Part shown: positions 25,892 to 33,385 of the stretch, piece after piece
How positions within the stretch are numbered: position 1 is the first letter of the stretch
Layout: every line of letters starts with the position of its first letter
NCBI GenBank assembly: GCA_038040325.1
Contig: JBBPIM010000007.1
Span: 1 to 64,000 of the forward strand
Reading direction: 5' to 3'
DNA from: Mayfieldus profundus
Lineage (GTDB): Bacteria; Actinomycetota; Thermoleophilia; Solirubrobacterales; 70-9
Length of the DNA: 64,000 bases
Position numbers and translations under genes: made by a program
The notes under the pieces: generated by a model
The model's database searches: none
What the model was told of the DNA's origin: nothing
Seen by the model: only the letters and a program-made list of their open reading frames with translations

Positions 25892-26281
25892 TTAGTTCTG
25901 GTCGATCTGTAGCGGGGGTGCCTGACCCGGCTCGGGCTGCGGGGCCGCCGTGGCGTCCGACTGCTCGACGCCGAGCTGCTCGGCCAGCTCGCCGGACTCG
26001 AACATCTCCTCGACGATGTCGGCGCCGCCGACCAGCTCGCCGTTCACGTAGAGCTGCGGGAAGGTGCGCCAGTCGGAGATCTCGCCTGTCACCTCGCGCA
26101 GCGGCTCCAGCGCCTGCAGCACGTCGATCGCTCCGTACTCGACGCCGAGCGAGTCCAGCACCTGGACGACGCGCATCGAGAACCCGCAGCGAGGCATCTC
26201 CGGGTTGCCCTTCATGAACAGCAGCACGTCGTTGGAGGCGATCAGCTGCTCGATCTGTTCCTTGAGCTCGGGACTTGTCAT
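25892..26281 (-). CDS. grxD: Monothiol glutaredoxin (CGFS type, Grx4/GrxD-like)
   Basis: 129 residues. FMKGNPEMPRCGFSMRVVQVL holds the CGFS site (C32), and DWRTFPQLYVNGELVGGADI supplies the glutathione-binding WRTFPQ and GG-D motifs. CGFS glutaredoxins carry a bridging [2Fe-2S] cluster and pair with BolA. A 25-residue Gln/Pro-rich acidic tail (SDATAAPQPEPGQAPP) is an addition to the usual length of about 105. It lies 9 bp downstream of bolA on the same strand. Confidence 0.92.
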   Translation of the reverse strand: MTSPELKEQIEQLIASNDVLLFMKGNPEMPRCGFSMRVVQVLDSLGVEYGAIDVLQALEPLREVTGEISDWRTFPQLYVNGELVGGADIVEEMFESGELAEQLGVEQSDATAAPQPEPGQAPPLQIDQN

Positions 26282-26290
26282 GCCTCGATC

Positions 26291-26521
26291 TTACGGAACC
26301 GACGTGCTCAGCGAGAGAGCGTGGATCGAACCGTCGTCGAAGCGCTCCTGCACCGCCGCCTTGACCAGCCGGTGCTGGTCGATGCGGCTCAGGCCCTCGA
26401 ACTGAGGGGCGCTGACGGTGGCGCGCAGGTGGTCGCCGCCGCCGGTCTCGTCCACGACCTCGACTGTGGCGCCGGGCAGCGCTGTCTCGATCATCGCCCT
26501 GATCTCGTCAAGGTCTGCCAT
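26291..26521 (-). CDS. bolA: BolA family protein
   Basis: 76 residues from the ATG at 26521; the longer frame from 26569 is rejected because family alignment begins at LDEIRAMIETALPGATVEVVDE. GGGDHLRATVSAPQFEGLSRIDQHRLV is the BolA core with the conserved His. Partner of the CGFS glutaredoxin directly downstream in Fe-S cluster transfer. Divergent from the membrane-protein gene at 26548. Confidence 0.9.
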   Translation of the reverse strand: MADLDEIRAMIETALPGATVEVVDETGGGDHLRATVSAPQFEGLSRIDQHRLVKAAVQERFDDGSIHALSLSTSVP

Positions 26522-26547
26522 CGGCGCGGATTGTAGGCTGGCGGGCC

Positions 26548-28218
26548 GTGTCCGATCGCGACCTCGCACTCGATCGATCGCGTCGGGCGCTTCCGTTGCT
26601 CGATCTCGAGACGACCGACGGCAGATATCCGCTCAGCCGCCTGAGCTGGTTGCCGGCGGTGGGGCTGAGCGCGGTCTTCACCGCACTGCTGCTCGCCTGG
26701 GACCCGCAGGTGCAGGACCTCGCCGCCCAGTCCTTCAGAACCGAGCTGTTCGAGCGCAACGGGTTCGCGATCTGGAACGGGAGCTGGTACGGAGGCCACT
26801 ACACGCTCACCTACAGCGTGCTTTTTCCTCCCCTCGCGGCGCTGCTTGGCGCGCGCATCGTCGGCGCCATATCGGTGGTCGCCTCCACCTACCTGTTCGA
26901 CCGGCTGGTCCGCCGGCGCTGGGGCGAGCAGGCAAGGTGGGCGACCCTTTGGTACGGGGTGGGCGCCGTCACGTTGCTTGCCAGCGGTCAGCTGACCTTT
27001 GCGCTGGGCGTCGCCGTGGGCCTGCTCGCGCTGTACCTGTTTCAGCTTCGGCTCGGCAGGTGGGCGGTGCTCGCCTCGCTCGGGTGCGCACTGGCCAGCC
27101 CTGTTGCCGCAGTGTTCCTCGCCGGCATCCTGCTTGCCGTCTGCGCCGGCGGGAGCTTCCCGCGCCGTCCGGTCGCGATCGCCATGGCCGCCGTTGCCGT
27201 CGGTGTGGTCGGATTGCTCAACTGGGCCTTCCCCGACAGCGGCCGCTTCCCGTTCGTCTTCTCATCGTTCATCGCGGTGCCGCTGTGGTGCGCGGGCGCG
27301 CTGCTGCTCACCCGCAACCTTGCCGGGGAGCGCCAGTTCCGCGCGGTCGTCTGGGCCTATCTGGCCGGGGCGGCCTTGATCTGGCTGGTCCCGAACCCGC
27401 TGGGAGGCAATGCGATCCGGCTCGGCACCGCCTTCGGCGGACCCGTGCTGGCGGCGATCCTGCTGGCGCACCGGCCGCGCGTTCATCCCGTCGCGGTTGC
27501 GATCGTCCTCGTTGGCAGCCTCTACTGGCAGGTGCTGGGGGGTGTGCGGGCGGTCGTGCAGAGCAGGAACGACCCCTCCACCCACGCCGGCTACTACCAC
27601 CCGGTCCGAAGCTGGCTGCGCGCCCACGGCGCCAGCCGGACACGCATCGAGGTCGTGCCCACGGCCAATCACTGGGAGGCCGCCTACCTGGCGCCCAACT
27701 TCCCTATCGCCCGCGGCTGGCTGAGACAACTCGACACCACGCGCGACGAGATCTTCTACGACGGCCACCTGTCGAGCAGGCTGTACCGTGGCTGGCTGCG
27801 CAGCAACGGCGTCCGCTATGTCGCCCTGTCCGACGCCTCGCTGGACTACTCGGGGGTCAGGGAGCGCTCGCTGATCCTGCGTGATCCCGGCTACCTGCGC
27901 CTCCGCTGGTCGTCACCCCATTGGCGGGTCTATGAGGTCAGCAACCCGAGTCCGCTCGTCATCTCCAACGGCCCCGGCTGGGCGCGGCTGGTCTCGGTCG
28001 GCTCCGATTCCTTCACCGTGCAGGTGCTGCGCCCGGGATCGTTCACGGCTCGCATTCGCTACACGCCCTACTGGTCCGTCAGCGCGGCCGGCGCGTGCGT
28101 CGAGCAGGCGGGCGACTGGACGCGGATGCGGGCGACTCGGCCCGGCACTTTCAGGGTCGCGATCCGCGTAACCCCCGGAAACATCCTCGGCCTCAGCGAC
28201 GGCCGCGACCGCTGCTGA
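26548..28218 (+). CDS. Polytopic membrane protein, GT-C-like, unknown family
   Basis: 556 residues from GTG. About ten helices lie between residues 33 and 345. Early loop residues (NGFAIWNGSWYGGHYTLTYSVLFPPL) contain a WYGGHY motif in the place where GT-C enzymes hold substrate residues, but no clear DD pair. A soluble C-terminal region (HPVRSWLRAHGASRTRIEVVP, FYDGHLSSRLYRGWL, then beta-rich) follows. The architecture resembles the 4538 and 10896 proteins. Its end forms part of a hairpin with the convergent fprA-like gene. Confidence 0.7.
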   Translation: MSDRDLALDRSRRALPLLDLETTDGRYPLSRLSWLPAVGLSAVFTALLLAWDPQVQDLAAQSFRTELFERNGFAIWNGSWYGGHYTLTYSVLFPPLAALLGARIVGAISVVASTYLFDRLVRRRWGEQARWATLWYGVGAVTLLASGQLTFALGVAVGLLALYLFQLRLGRWAVLASLGCALASPVAAVFLAGILLAVCAGGSFPRRPVAIAMAAVAVGVVGLLNWAFPDSGRFPFVFSSFIAVPLWCAGALLLTRNLAGERQFRAVVWAYLAGAALIWLVPNPLGGNAIRLGTAFGGPVLAAILLAHRPRVHPVAVAIVLVGSLYWQVLGGVRAVVQSRNDPSTHAGYYHPVRSWLRAHGASRTRIEVVPTANHWEAAYLAPNFPIARGWLRQLDTTRDEIFYDGHLSSRLYRGWLRSNGVRYVALSDASLDYSGVRERSLILRDPGYLRLRWSSPHWRVYEVSNPSPLVISNGPGWARLVSVGSDSFTVQVLRPGSFTARIRYTPYWSVSAAGACVEQAGDWTRMRATRPGTFRVAIRVTPGNILGLSDGRDRC

Positions 28219-28224
28219 GCGGTC
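28207..28224. terminator. Hairpin between convergent genes
   Basis: GACCGCT / AGCGGTC (7-bp perfect stem) around the loop GCTG. It spans the stop codons of the convergent genes ending at 28218 and 28223 and has no U-tract, so it may only assist termination. Confidence 0.45.
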
Positions 28225-29635
28225 AGCCCGTGACCGGGTCGGTGTCCCGGGCGGCCTCGAGCATCTCCTCCACGCGCACGAACTTGACTCGGGGACGGCC
28301 GTGTGGCTCCCCGCGGCCGACCTCGGCGGCGTCGATCGCCTGCCAGTCCTCGAAGGTGACGAAGCGGACCCCGCGCTCGCTGAGCAGGTTGACGATCGCG
28401 TCCGGGTCGGGCGCCTCGGGATCCAGCAGCTTGCCCTTGCCGACGTCCTCGAGCAGGTGGGCGACGGTCTCGTGCGAGTCCTTCTTGTTGGTCCCGATCA
28501 CGCCGCTGGGCCCGCGCTTGATCCAGCCGGCGGCGTAGTGGCCAAGCCGGTGGCCGGCGTCATGGGTGTCGAGCACGCGGCCGCGCTCGTTGAGGATCGT
28601 GCCGCGCTTCTCGTCGAAGGGCAGGCCGTCGATCGCCAGCCCGGTGTACCCGACCGAGCGCAGCACCAGGCCGCACTCCAGGTCCTCGCGCTCGCCGGTG
28701 TCCTGGGCGCGCAGGCGACCGTCCTCGTCGACCAGCTCGTTGCGGCCGACGATCAGCTTCTCGACCCTGCCGTCCCCCTGGATCTCGACCGGGGAGCGGA
28801 AGAAGCGCAGGATGATCTTGCGAGGCTTGCCCTCCGGCTCGCGCTGCGAGAACTCGGTGAAGATCTCGACGTTCTTGCGCGTCGTGATGTCGGCCTCGTC
28901 GGATTCGAGGAAGGCCTTGCTGGCGGGGTCCAGCTCGACGTCCGCTGGATCGACGAAGACGTCGGCGTCGCTCATCTCGCCCAGCTCGCGCAGCTCGGGG
29001 TTGGTGAAGGACGCCTGGGCGGGGCCACGGCGCCCGAGCACGACGATCTCGCGCACGTTGCTCTTCGCGAGCGCTTCGATCGCGTGGTCGGCCGTGTCTG
29101 TTCCCCGCAGCTCCTCCTCGGTGAGGGCGAGCATGCGGGCGACGTCGGTGGCGACGTTGCCGTTGCCGATCACCAGGGCGCGCTCGTGCGAGAGGTCGAA
29201 CTCGAGGTCGCAGTAGTCGGGGTGGGCGTTGTACCAGCCGACTAGGGCGGTGGCCGCGTGGCTGCCGGGCAGTTCTTCGCCGGGGATGCCGAGGTGGCGG
29301 TCGGTCTCGGCGCCGACCGTGTACACGATCGCGTGGTAGTGGCGCTCGAGGTCGTCGACGTGGATGTCATGGCCGAGCTTGACGTTGCCGAAGAAGCGAA
29401 AGCCCTCCCGCGCCGCGGTCTTGTCGTAGACGCGGGTCACCGACTTGATCTTGGGGTGGTCGGGGGCGACGCCGCCGCGGACCAGCCCGTAGGGGGTGGG
29501 GAGGCGGTCGTAGAGGTCGACCTCGGCGGTCGTCCCCTCGTCCTTGAGGATGTGCTCGCAGGCGTAAAAGCCGGCCGGGCCGGCGCCGACCACGGCGACG
29601 CGCAGGGGGCTTTTGGGGGTTCCGACGTTGCTCAT
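28223..29635 (-). CDS. fprA: Ferredoxin-NADP+ reductase, adrenodoxin-reductase type (FprA-like)
   Basis: 470 residues. FAD motif VVGAGPAGFYACEHIL at residues 15-30, TPYGLVRGGVAPDHP, the NADPH motif VIGNGNVATDVARML, and the C-terminal GWIKRGPSGVIGTNKKDS are all hallmarks of the mycobacterial FprA/adrenodoxin reductase family. It passes electrons between NADPH and ferredoxin. The cytochrome P450 at 38.3 kb could be a client, but no ferredoxin gene is in the window. A heptad array lies in the 60-bp leader between this gene and the upstream one. Confidence 0.92.
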   Translation of the reverse strand: MSNVGTPKSPLRVAVVGAGPAGFYACEHILKDEGTTAEVDLYDRLPTPYGLVRGGVAPDHPKIKSVTRVYDKTAAREGFRFFGNVKLGHDIHVDDLERHYHAIVYTVGAETDRHLGIPGEELPGSHAATALVGWYNAHPDYCDLEFDLSHERALVIGNGNVATDVARMLALTEEELRGTDTADHAIEALAKSNVREIVVLGRRGPAQASFTNPELRELGEMSDADVFVDPADVELDPASKAFLESDEADITTRKNVEIFTEFSQREPEGKPRKIILRFFRSPVEIQGDGRVEKLIVGRNELVDEDGRLRAQDTGEREDLECGLVLRSVGYTGLAIDGLPFDEKRGTILNERGRVLDTHDAGHRLGHYAAGWIKRGPSGVIGTNKKDSHETVAHLLEDVGKGKLLDPEAPDPDAIVNLLSERGVRFVTFEDWQAIDAAEVGRGEPHGRPRVKFVRVEEMLEAARDTDPVTG

Positions 29636-29661
29636 GAACTCCGGGAGGATAGGGAAGGGAC

Positions 29662-29695
29662 TTCGTCGCTCGTTGCTCGTTGTTCGTCGCTCGGG
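29662..29695. repeat. Heptanucleotide array 6 between fprA-like and MpaB-like genes
   Basis: Units TTCGTCG, CTCGTTG, CTCGTTG, TTCGTCG, CTCGGG (on the minus strand CGAGCAA / CGACGAA). It abuts the TAG stop of the MpaB-like gene (29696-29698). Confidence 0.85.
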
Positions 29696-30589
29696 CTAGG
29701 CGGCGAGGCGCTCTGAGCCGGGCGGCGGCGGGCCCGCGGTTCCGCCGCGCTCGCGCTCGGTGCGGATCACCAGCTCGAAGGTGACGTCGTTGCGCCCCCG
29801 CCTGATGCGGCGGGGCAGGAAGCGCCGGGTGTGGCGCGAGGTTCGCGTGATCGCCTCGAAGGCCGCCTGGTGCCCGGGCGTCCAGCCGATGCCGAAAACG
29901 TCGTGCACGCGCGGCGGCAGCGTGCCCTTGATGATCAGGTTGTTGACCTTGATCCCCGGCTCCATGCGGCGCGGCACCGGCTGCTCGAAGGCGACCACAG
30001 GCGCCACCTGCCGGGCGTGCTCGGTCGCCCTCAGGCCAACGCTCTGCATCCGCTCGCGCCACCAGGGGCGGAATTGGGCGTATGTCGCGGGCGCCGCGTC
30101 GCGCGGCATCCCGAACAGCTCGCCGAACAGCAAATAGTCCTGCCACAGGTCCTCGCGCTCTTCGTCGCTGAGGCGGCGGACCATCGTCTCGTACATCACC
30201 CGGCCCGAGTCGGCGATGCAGGCCAGCGTCCACAGCATCGATTCCGGGTCGAAGGCCGAGTAGGGCGTGCCCGCGGGCAGGTTGCCGGCGGACTCGGGGA
30301 GCTCACCCTTGACGCGCTGGTGCAGCCGCCGCACCGCGGCGAGCGCCTCGTCCGCCTCGGCCTTGGTGCCGAGCATGATCGTCTCCTGGACGATCCCGGT
30401 GTGGGCGAGGCGCCGGAATGGGTAGTCGCCGGCCGAGGTGCTGACCATGGTCCCGGTGTAGGTGAGGGGGTCGAGCGCCCCGATCAGCAGCGCCCGCTGG
30501 CCGTAGAGCAGGCCGACCGCCCGCTCGCCGTGGACGCGGCGAAGCGCGGAGCGTCCCGGCGGGAAGTAGTGCTCACTCGTGGCAACCAT
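29696..30589 (-). CDS. Oxygenase MpaB family protein (DUF2236)
   Basis: 297 residues from the ATG at 30589. RRVHGERAVGLLYGQRALLIGALDPLTYTGT and RRLAHTGIVQETIMLGT, then LWTLACIADSGRVMYETMV, give the MpaB/latex-clearing Lcp pattern of heme-binding oxygenases. The family oxidatively cleaves or modifies hydrophobic substrates; many actinobacterial members are uncharacterised. It is upstream of the fprA-like gene on the same strand, separated by heptad array 6, so electron supply from that reductase is conceivable. Confidence 0.85.
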   Translation of the reverse strand: MVATSEHYFPPGRSALRRVHGERAVGLLYGQRALLIGALDPLTYTGTMVSTSAGDYPFRRLAHTGIVQETIMLGTKAEADEALAAVRRLHQRVKGELPESAGNLPAGTPYSAFDPESMLWTLACIADSGRVMYETMVRRLSDEEREDLWQDYLLFGELFGMPRDAAPATYAQFRPWWRERMQSVGLRATEHARQVAPVVAFEQPVPRRMEPGIKVNNLIIKGTLPPRVHDVFGIGWTPGHQAAFEAITRTSRHTRRFLPRRIRRGRNDVTFELVIRTERERGGTAGPPPPGSERLAA

Positions 30590-30701
30590 GCGCCTAAATC
30601 GTGGCGCGTCAGGCGGGCGACCAATCAAACAGCGGTCGAACCGCATCGTTTTGCACCCATAGCCGGCATAAAGGCGCGTTCGTCGTGGTCGGGCCGCGCG
30701 A

Positions 30702-31415
30702 CTAGCGACCGGTGACCAGCGATTCGGTCGGTGTCGCCGCCGCGGCCTGGCCGTCGAGTGCGTCCAAGGTCCTCGCCACTGACATCGCGACGCAGGTGAA
30801 GATGGGAGTGTCGCGCAGCGTGTAGGAGCTGGACTCGGTCGGGCGCAGCTCCTGCACCAGGTCGAGGAAATCGCCCGGCTCGTCGGCCTCGAAGGAGACC
30901 ACGAACTCCTGGTCGTCGAGCCCGAACGAGTAGGCGGTGTTGATGATGATCTGCGGGTAGCGGCGGCCGACCTCGATGTGTCCGCGCATGATCCGCTGGC
31001 GCTCTTCCTCGGGCAGCCCGTACCACTCGCGCTTCTTGTCGAACGGGTAGACGAAGAGGTACTTGCGATCCGAGGTGCAGATCTCGGTTCGGGCCGACTC
31101 CTCGGAGTAGGGCGACGGCTTGGTCATCGCCAGGTAGGAGTGGGGGATCGTCGACCACTTCGCCAGCCCGCTCTGGCCCAGCACGACGTGAAAGGTGTGG
31201 AGGTCCTCCAGAACCGGGCTCTGGCTGAGCAGCAGCAGGTCGGCGTCGCCCCGAGTTCCTATGGTTGAGTAGGCGCGCAGCGAGCGGTCGACCGCGAGGT
31301 CCTCGCAGGCGGCGAGGAATTCGCGCTTGTCGGCAGCACGCAGCTCGTCGTCCCGGCGGCGCCAGGCCGGATCGATCTTGAAGAAGGTGAACTTGGCAAA
31401 GGTCCGATCGGCCAA
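30702..31415 (-). CDS. hemQ: Coproheme decarboxylase HemQ/ChdC (chlorite-dismutase family)
   Basis: 237 residues. TFAKFTFFKIDPAWRRR opens the chlorite-dismutase fold. YPFDKKREWYGLPEEERQRIMRGHIEVGRRYPQIIINTAYSFGLDDQEFVV contains the conserved catalytic Tyr (REWY) and the proximal heme His (RGH). It converts coproheme to heme b in the last step of the Gram-positive coproporphyrin-dependent pathway. No other heme genes are adjacent. Its start is 1 bp from the divergent start proposed for the 31417 gene, so the two share promoter space. Confidence 0.92.
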   Translation of the reverse strand: MADRTFAKFTFFKIDPAWRRRDDELRAADKREFLAACEDLAVDRSLRAYSTIGTRGDADLLLLSQSPVLEDLHTFHVVLGQSGLAKWSTIPHSYLAMTKPSPYSEESARTEICTSDRKYLFVYPFDKKREWYGLPEEERQRIMRGHIEVGRRYPQIIINTAYSFGLDDQEFVVSFEADEPGDFLDLVQELRPTESSSYTLRDTPIFTCVAMSVARTLDALDGQAAAATPTESLVTGR

Positions 31416-31416
31416 G

Positions 31417-33357
31417 GTGGTCCAGTATAGGTTTCGCCGCCCGACCCTCTGGGCGTGCGCTATCGCGGTCGCAGGCCTGGCGGCGGCCCCGTCCGCCCGC
31501 GCCGACCCCCCGGTTCACGTGACGATCGCCCTGCTGCCGAACGGAACCGGCGTCGATCAGGTCGGACGGGTGCCCGGGATGTCTCCCGGCATCCTCAGTG
31601 CCGGCCTCGGGACCGTGCCTCCCGACCAGACCTACCTCGACATCACCCAGGGCAACCGAATCTTCAACTCGCTTTATGACCGCGAGCTGCCGCTGGTGAA
31701 CACGCTCGGCTTCCGGGTGCCGCGCTGGCGGGAGGTCCTCGATCGCGCCGAGTCGGCGCCGGCCGACATCGTCCCCGGGCTGTTGAGATCGATGCTGCAG
31801 AGCAGCTACCGGGCCCGCGGGCGGGCGACGATGGCCGCGGCCAAGGATCTCGTCCTGCCAGCGCTGCTCGCCGCCGACCGTGAGGGGACCGTGCTGCGGG
31901 TCCGCTCCGACTGCGCGATCCGGTCTTGCCCGGTTGCCGTCGCTGTGGCCAACGCGCAGACCTCGCAGCTCGCGCGCTCGGTGCGTGCGCTGCGCGGCGA
32001 CGACCTGCTAATCGCCCTCGAGCGCCCGCCGCCCCCCGAGGACCATCAATTGACGATCGGAATTGCCGGTCGCGGCTTCGACGGCAACCTGACCTCCGAC
32101 AGCACGCGGATGGGCGGCTACGTCCTCTCCACCGACATCGCCCCGACGATCCTCGAGCGGCTAGGGGTGGGGGTGCCGTCGGAGATGACCGGCGAGCCAA
32201 TACGCGCCGAAGGGTCGCCCGACGCGGCCGACGTGGCCTCGCTCGAGGACCGTCTCAGCGGGATCGGCGACCGGCGCGCCCCCGTGATCGGCATCAGCCT
32301 CCTGGTCTGGCTCGCGCTCGCCGGGCTTGTTGCCGCTGCGACGCGGGGCAGGCTCGGCCGCCTCGCCGTCCAGCTGCTTACTCTTTCCTGCGTCTACCTG
32401 CCTAGCGTGCTGCTGCTCACCGCGGGACTCGAGCCGAGCGAGAGTGTCGAGCGGCTGATCGTCATGCTCGGAGCGCCGCTGCTCGCGGCGGTAACGCTGC
32501 TCGCGCTGCGCGGCTACCGCGCGCTGGCGGTCGCTTGCGGGGTGACGACTCTCGCCTATGCCGTCGATGTGATCGCCGGCTCGCCTCTTACGTCGCTGTC
32601 GCTGATGGGTCCCAACCCAGGACAAGGAGTGCGCTTCTTCGGGATCGGCAACGAGCTGGAGGCGACCTTGACGCCTCTGATCCTGGTCGGCACCGGGGCG
32701 GCGATAACCGCCTTGCGACCGGACCTGCCACCGCGCCGCTGCGCGGCGGTCTTCCTCGCCGTGGCAATGGTGCTCGCGCTGGTCTTCGCCGCGGGCCGAT
32801 TCGGCGCCGACGTCGGCGCCGCGATCGTTTTCCCTGCCGGTGCCGCGGCCGCAGTGGCCGCGCTGGGAGCCGGGGGGCGCACGGTGCTGCTGGTGCTGGC
32901 GCTGCCGCTCGCGGCGCTTGCGGCGCTTGCGGTCATCGACCTGCTGTTCGGTGGGGACGCGCACCTCACCCGCTCCGTCCTGGACGCCGGCGGACTGGAC
33001 TCGGTCGCCGACGTTGCCGAGCGCCGCCTGCGCCTCTCGGCGCGCAGCTTCGGGCGCGCGGCGGGCTCGCCGTTCCTGCCGCTCGTGGTGCTGATCCTCG
33101 CGGTCGCGATCTGGAAGCGCGAGCTGATCCTGGGCTGGTTCGACGAAGCACCCGCCCTGCGTGCAGGTTTCCTCGGCGCTGCCGCCGCGACCCTGGTCGG
33201 CACCCTGGCCAATGACTCCGGAGCGCTGCTGTTGGAGGTCGGCACCGCGTACCTGCTGCTGATCTCCGGCTATGCCTGGGCGCAGGGCCCTCGGGAGTTG
33301 GCGCTCGGCTCGGACCCTCGCCCGAGCAACGAGCAACGAGCAACGAGTGACGGGTAA
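31417..33357 (+). CDS. Membrane protein with alkaline-phosphatase-like N-terminal domain
   Basis: 646 residues from GTG 31417, which gives a signal-peptide-like start (LWACAIAVAGLAAAPSARA); a TTG at 31327 would overlap hemQ antisense. The extracytoplasmic first 260 residues end in GYVLSTDIAPTILERLGVGVPSEMTGEPI, a segment typical of phosphatase/sulfatase-superfamily proteins. About ten helices follow, with FFGIGNELEATLTPL in the middle. The last residues (PSNEQRATSDG) are encoded by heptad array 7, whose final unit contains the stop. Role unknown, probably envelope polymer or lipid metabolism. Confidence 0.72.
   Translation: MVQYRFRRPTLWACAIAVAGLAAAPSARADPPVHVTIALLPNGTGVDQVGRVPGMSPGILSAGLGTVPPDQTYLDITQGNRIFNSLYDRELPLVNTLGFRVPRWREVLDRAESAPADIVPGLLRSMLQSSYRARGRATMAAAKDLVLPALLAADREGTVLRVRSDCAIRSCPVAVAVANAQTSQLARSVRALRGDDLLIALERPPPPEDHQLTIGIAGRGFDGNLTSDSTRMGGYVLSTDIAPTILERLGVGVPSEMTGEPIRAEGSPDAADVASLEDRLSGIGDRRAPVIGISLLVWLALAGLVAAATRGRLGRLAVQLLTLSCVYLPSVLLLTAGLEPSESVERLIVMLGAPLLAAVTLLALRGYRALAVACGVTTLAYAVDVIAGSPLTSLSLMGPNPGQGVRFFGIGNELEATLTPLILVGTGAAITALRPDLPPRRCAAVFLAVAMVLALVFAAGRFGADVGAAIVFPAGAAAAVAALGAGGRTVLLVLALPLAALAALAVIDLLFGGDAHLTRSVLDAGGLDSVADVAERRLRLSARSFGRAAGSPFLPLVVLILAVAIWKRELILGWFDEAPALRAGFLGAAAATLVGTLANDSGALLLEVGTAYLLLISGYAWAQGPRELALGSDPRPSNEQRATSDG
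33323..33357. repeat. Heptanucleotide array 7, encoding a C-terminus and stop codon
   Basis: CGAGCAA x3, CGAGTGA, CGGGTAA. The TAA of the last unit is the stop codon of the membrane protein. Confidence 0.88.
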
Positions 33358-33385
33358 TCCCCAGCCTCCTCTACCCTTTACAGCT

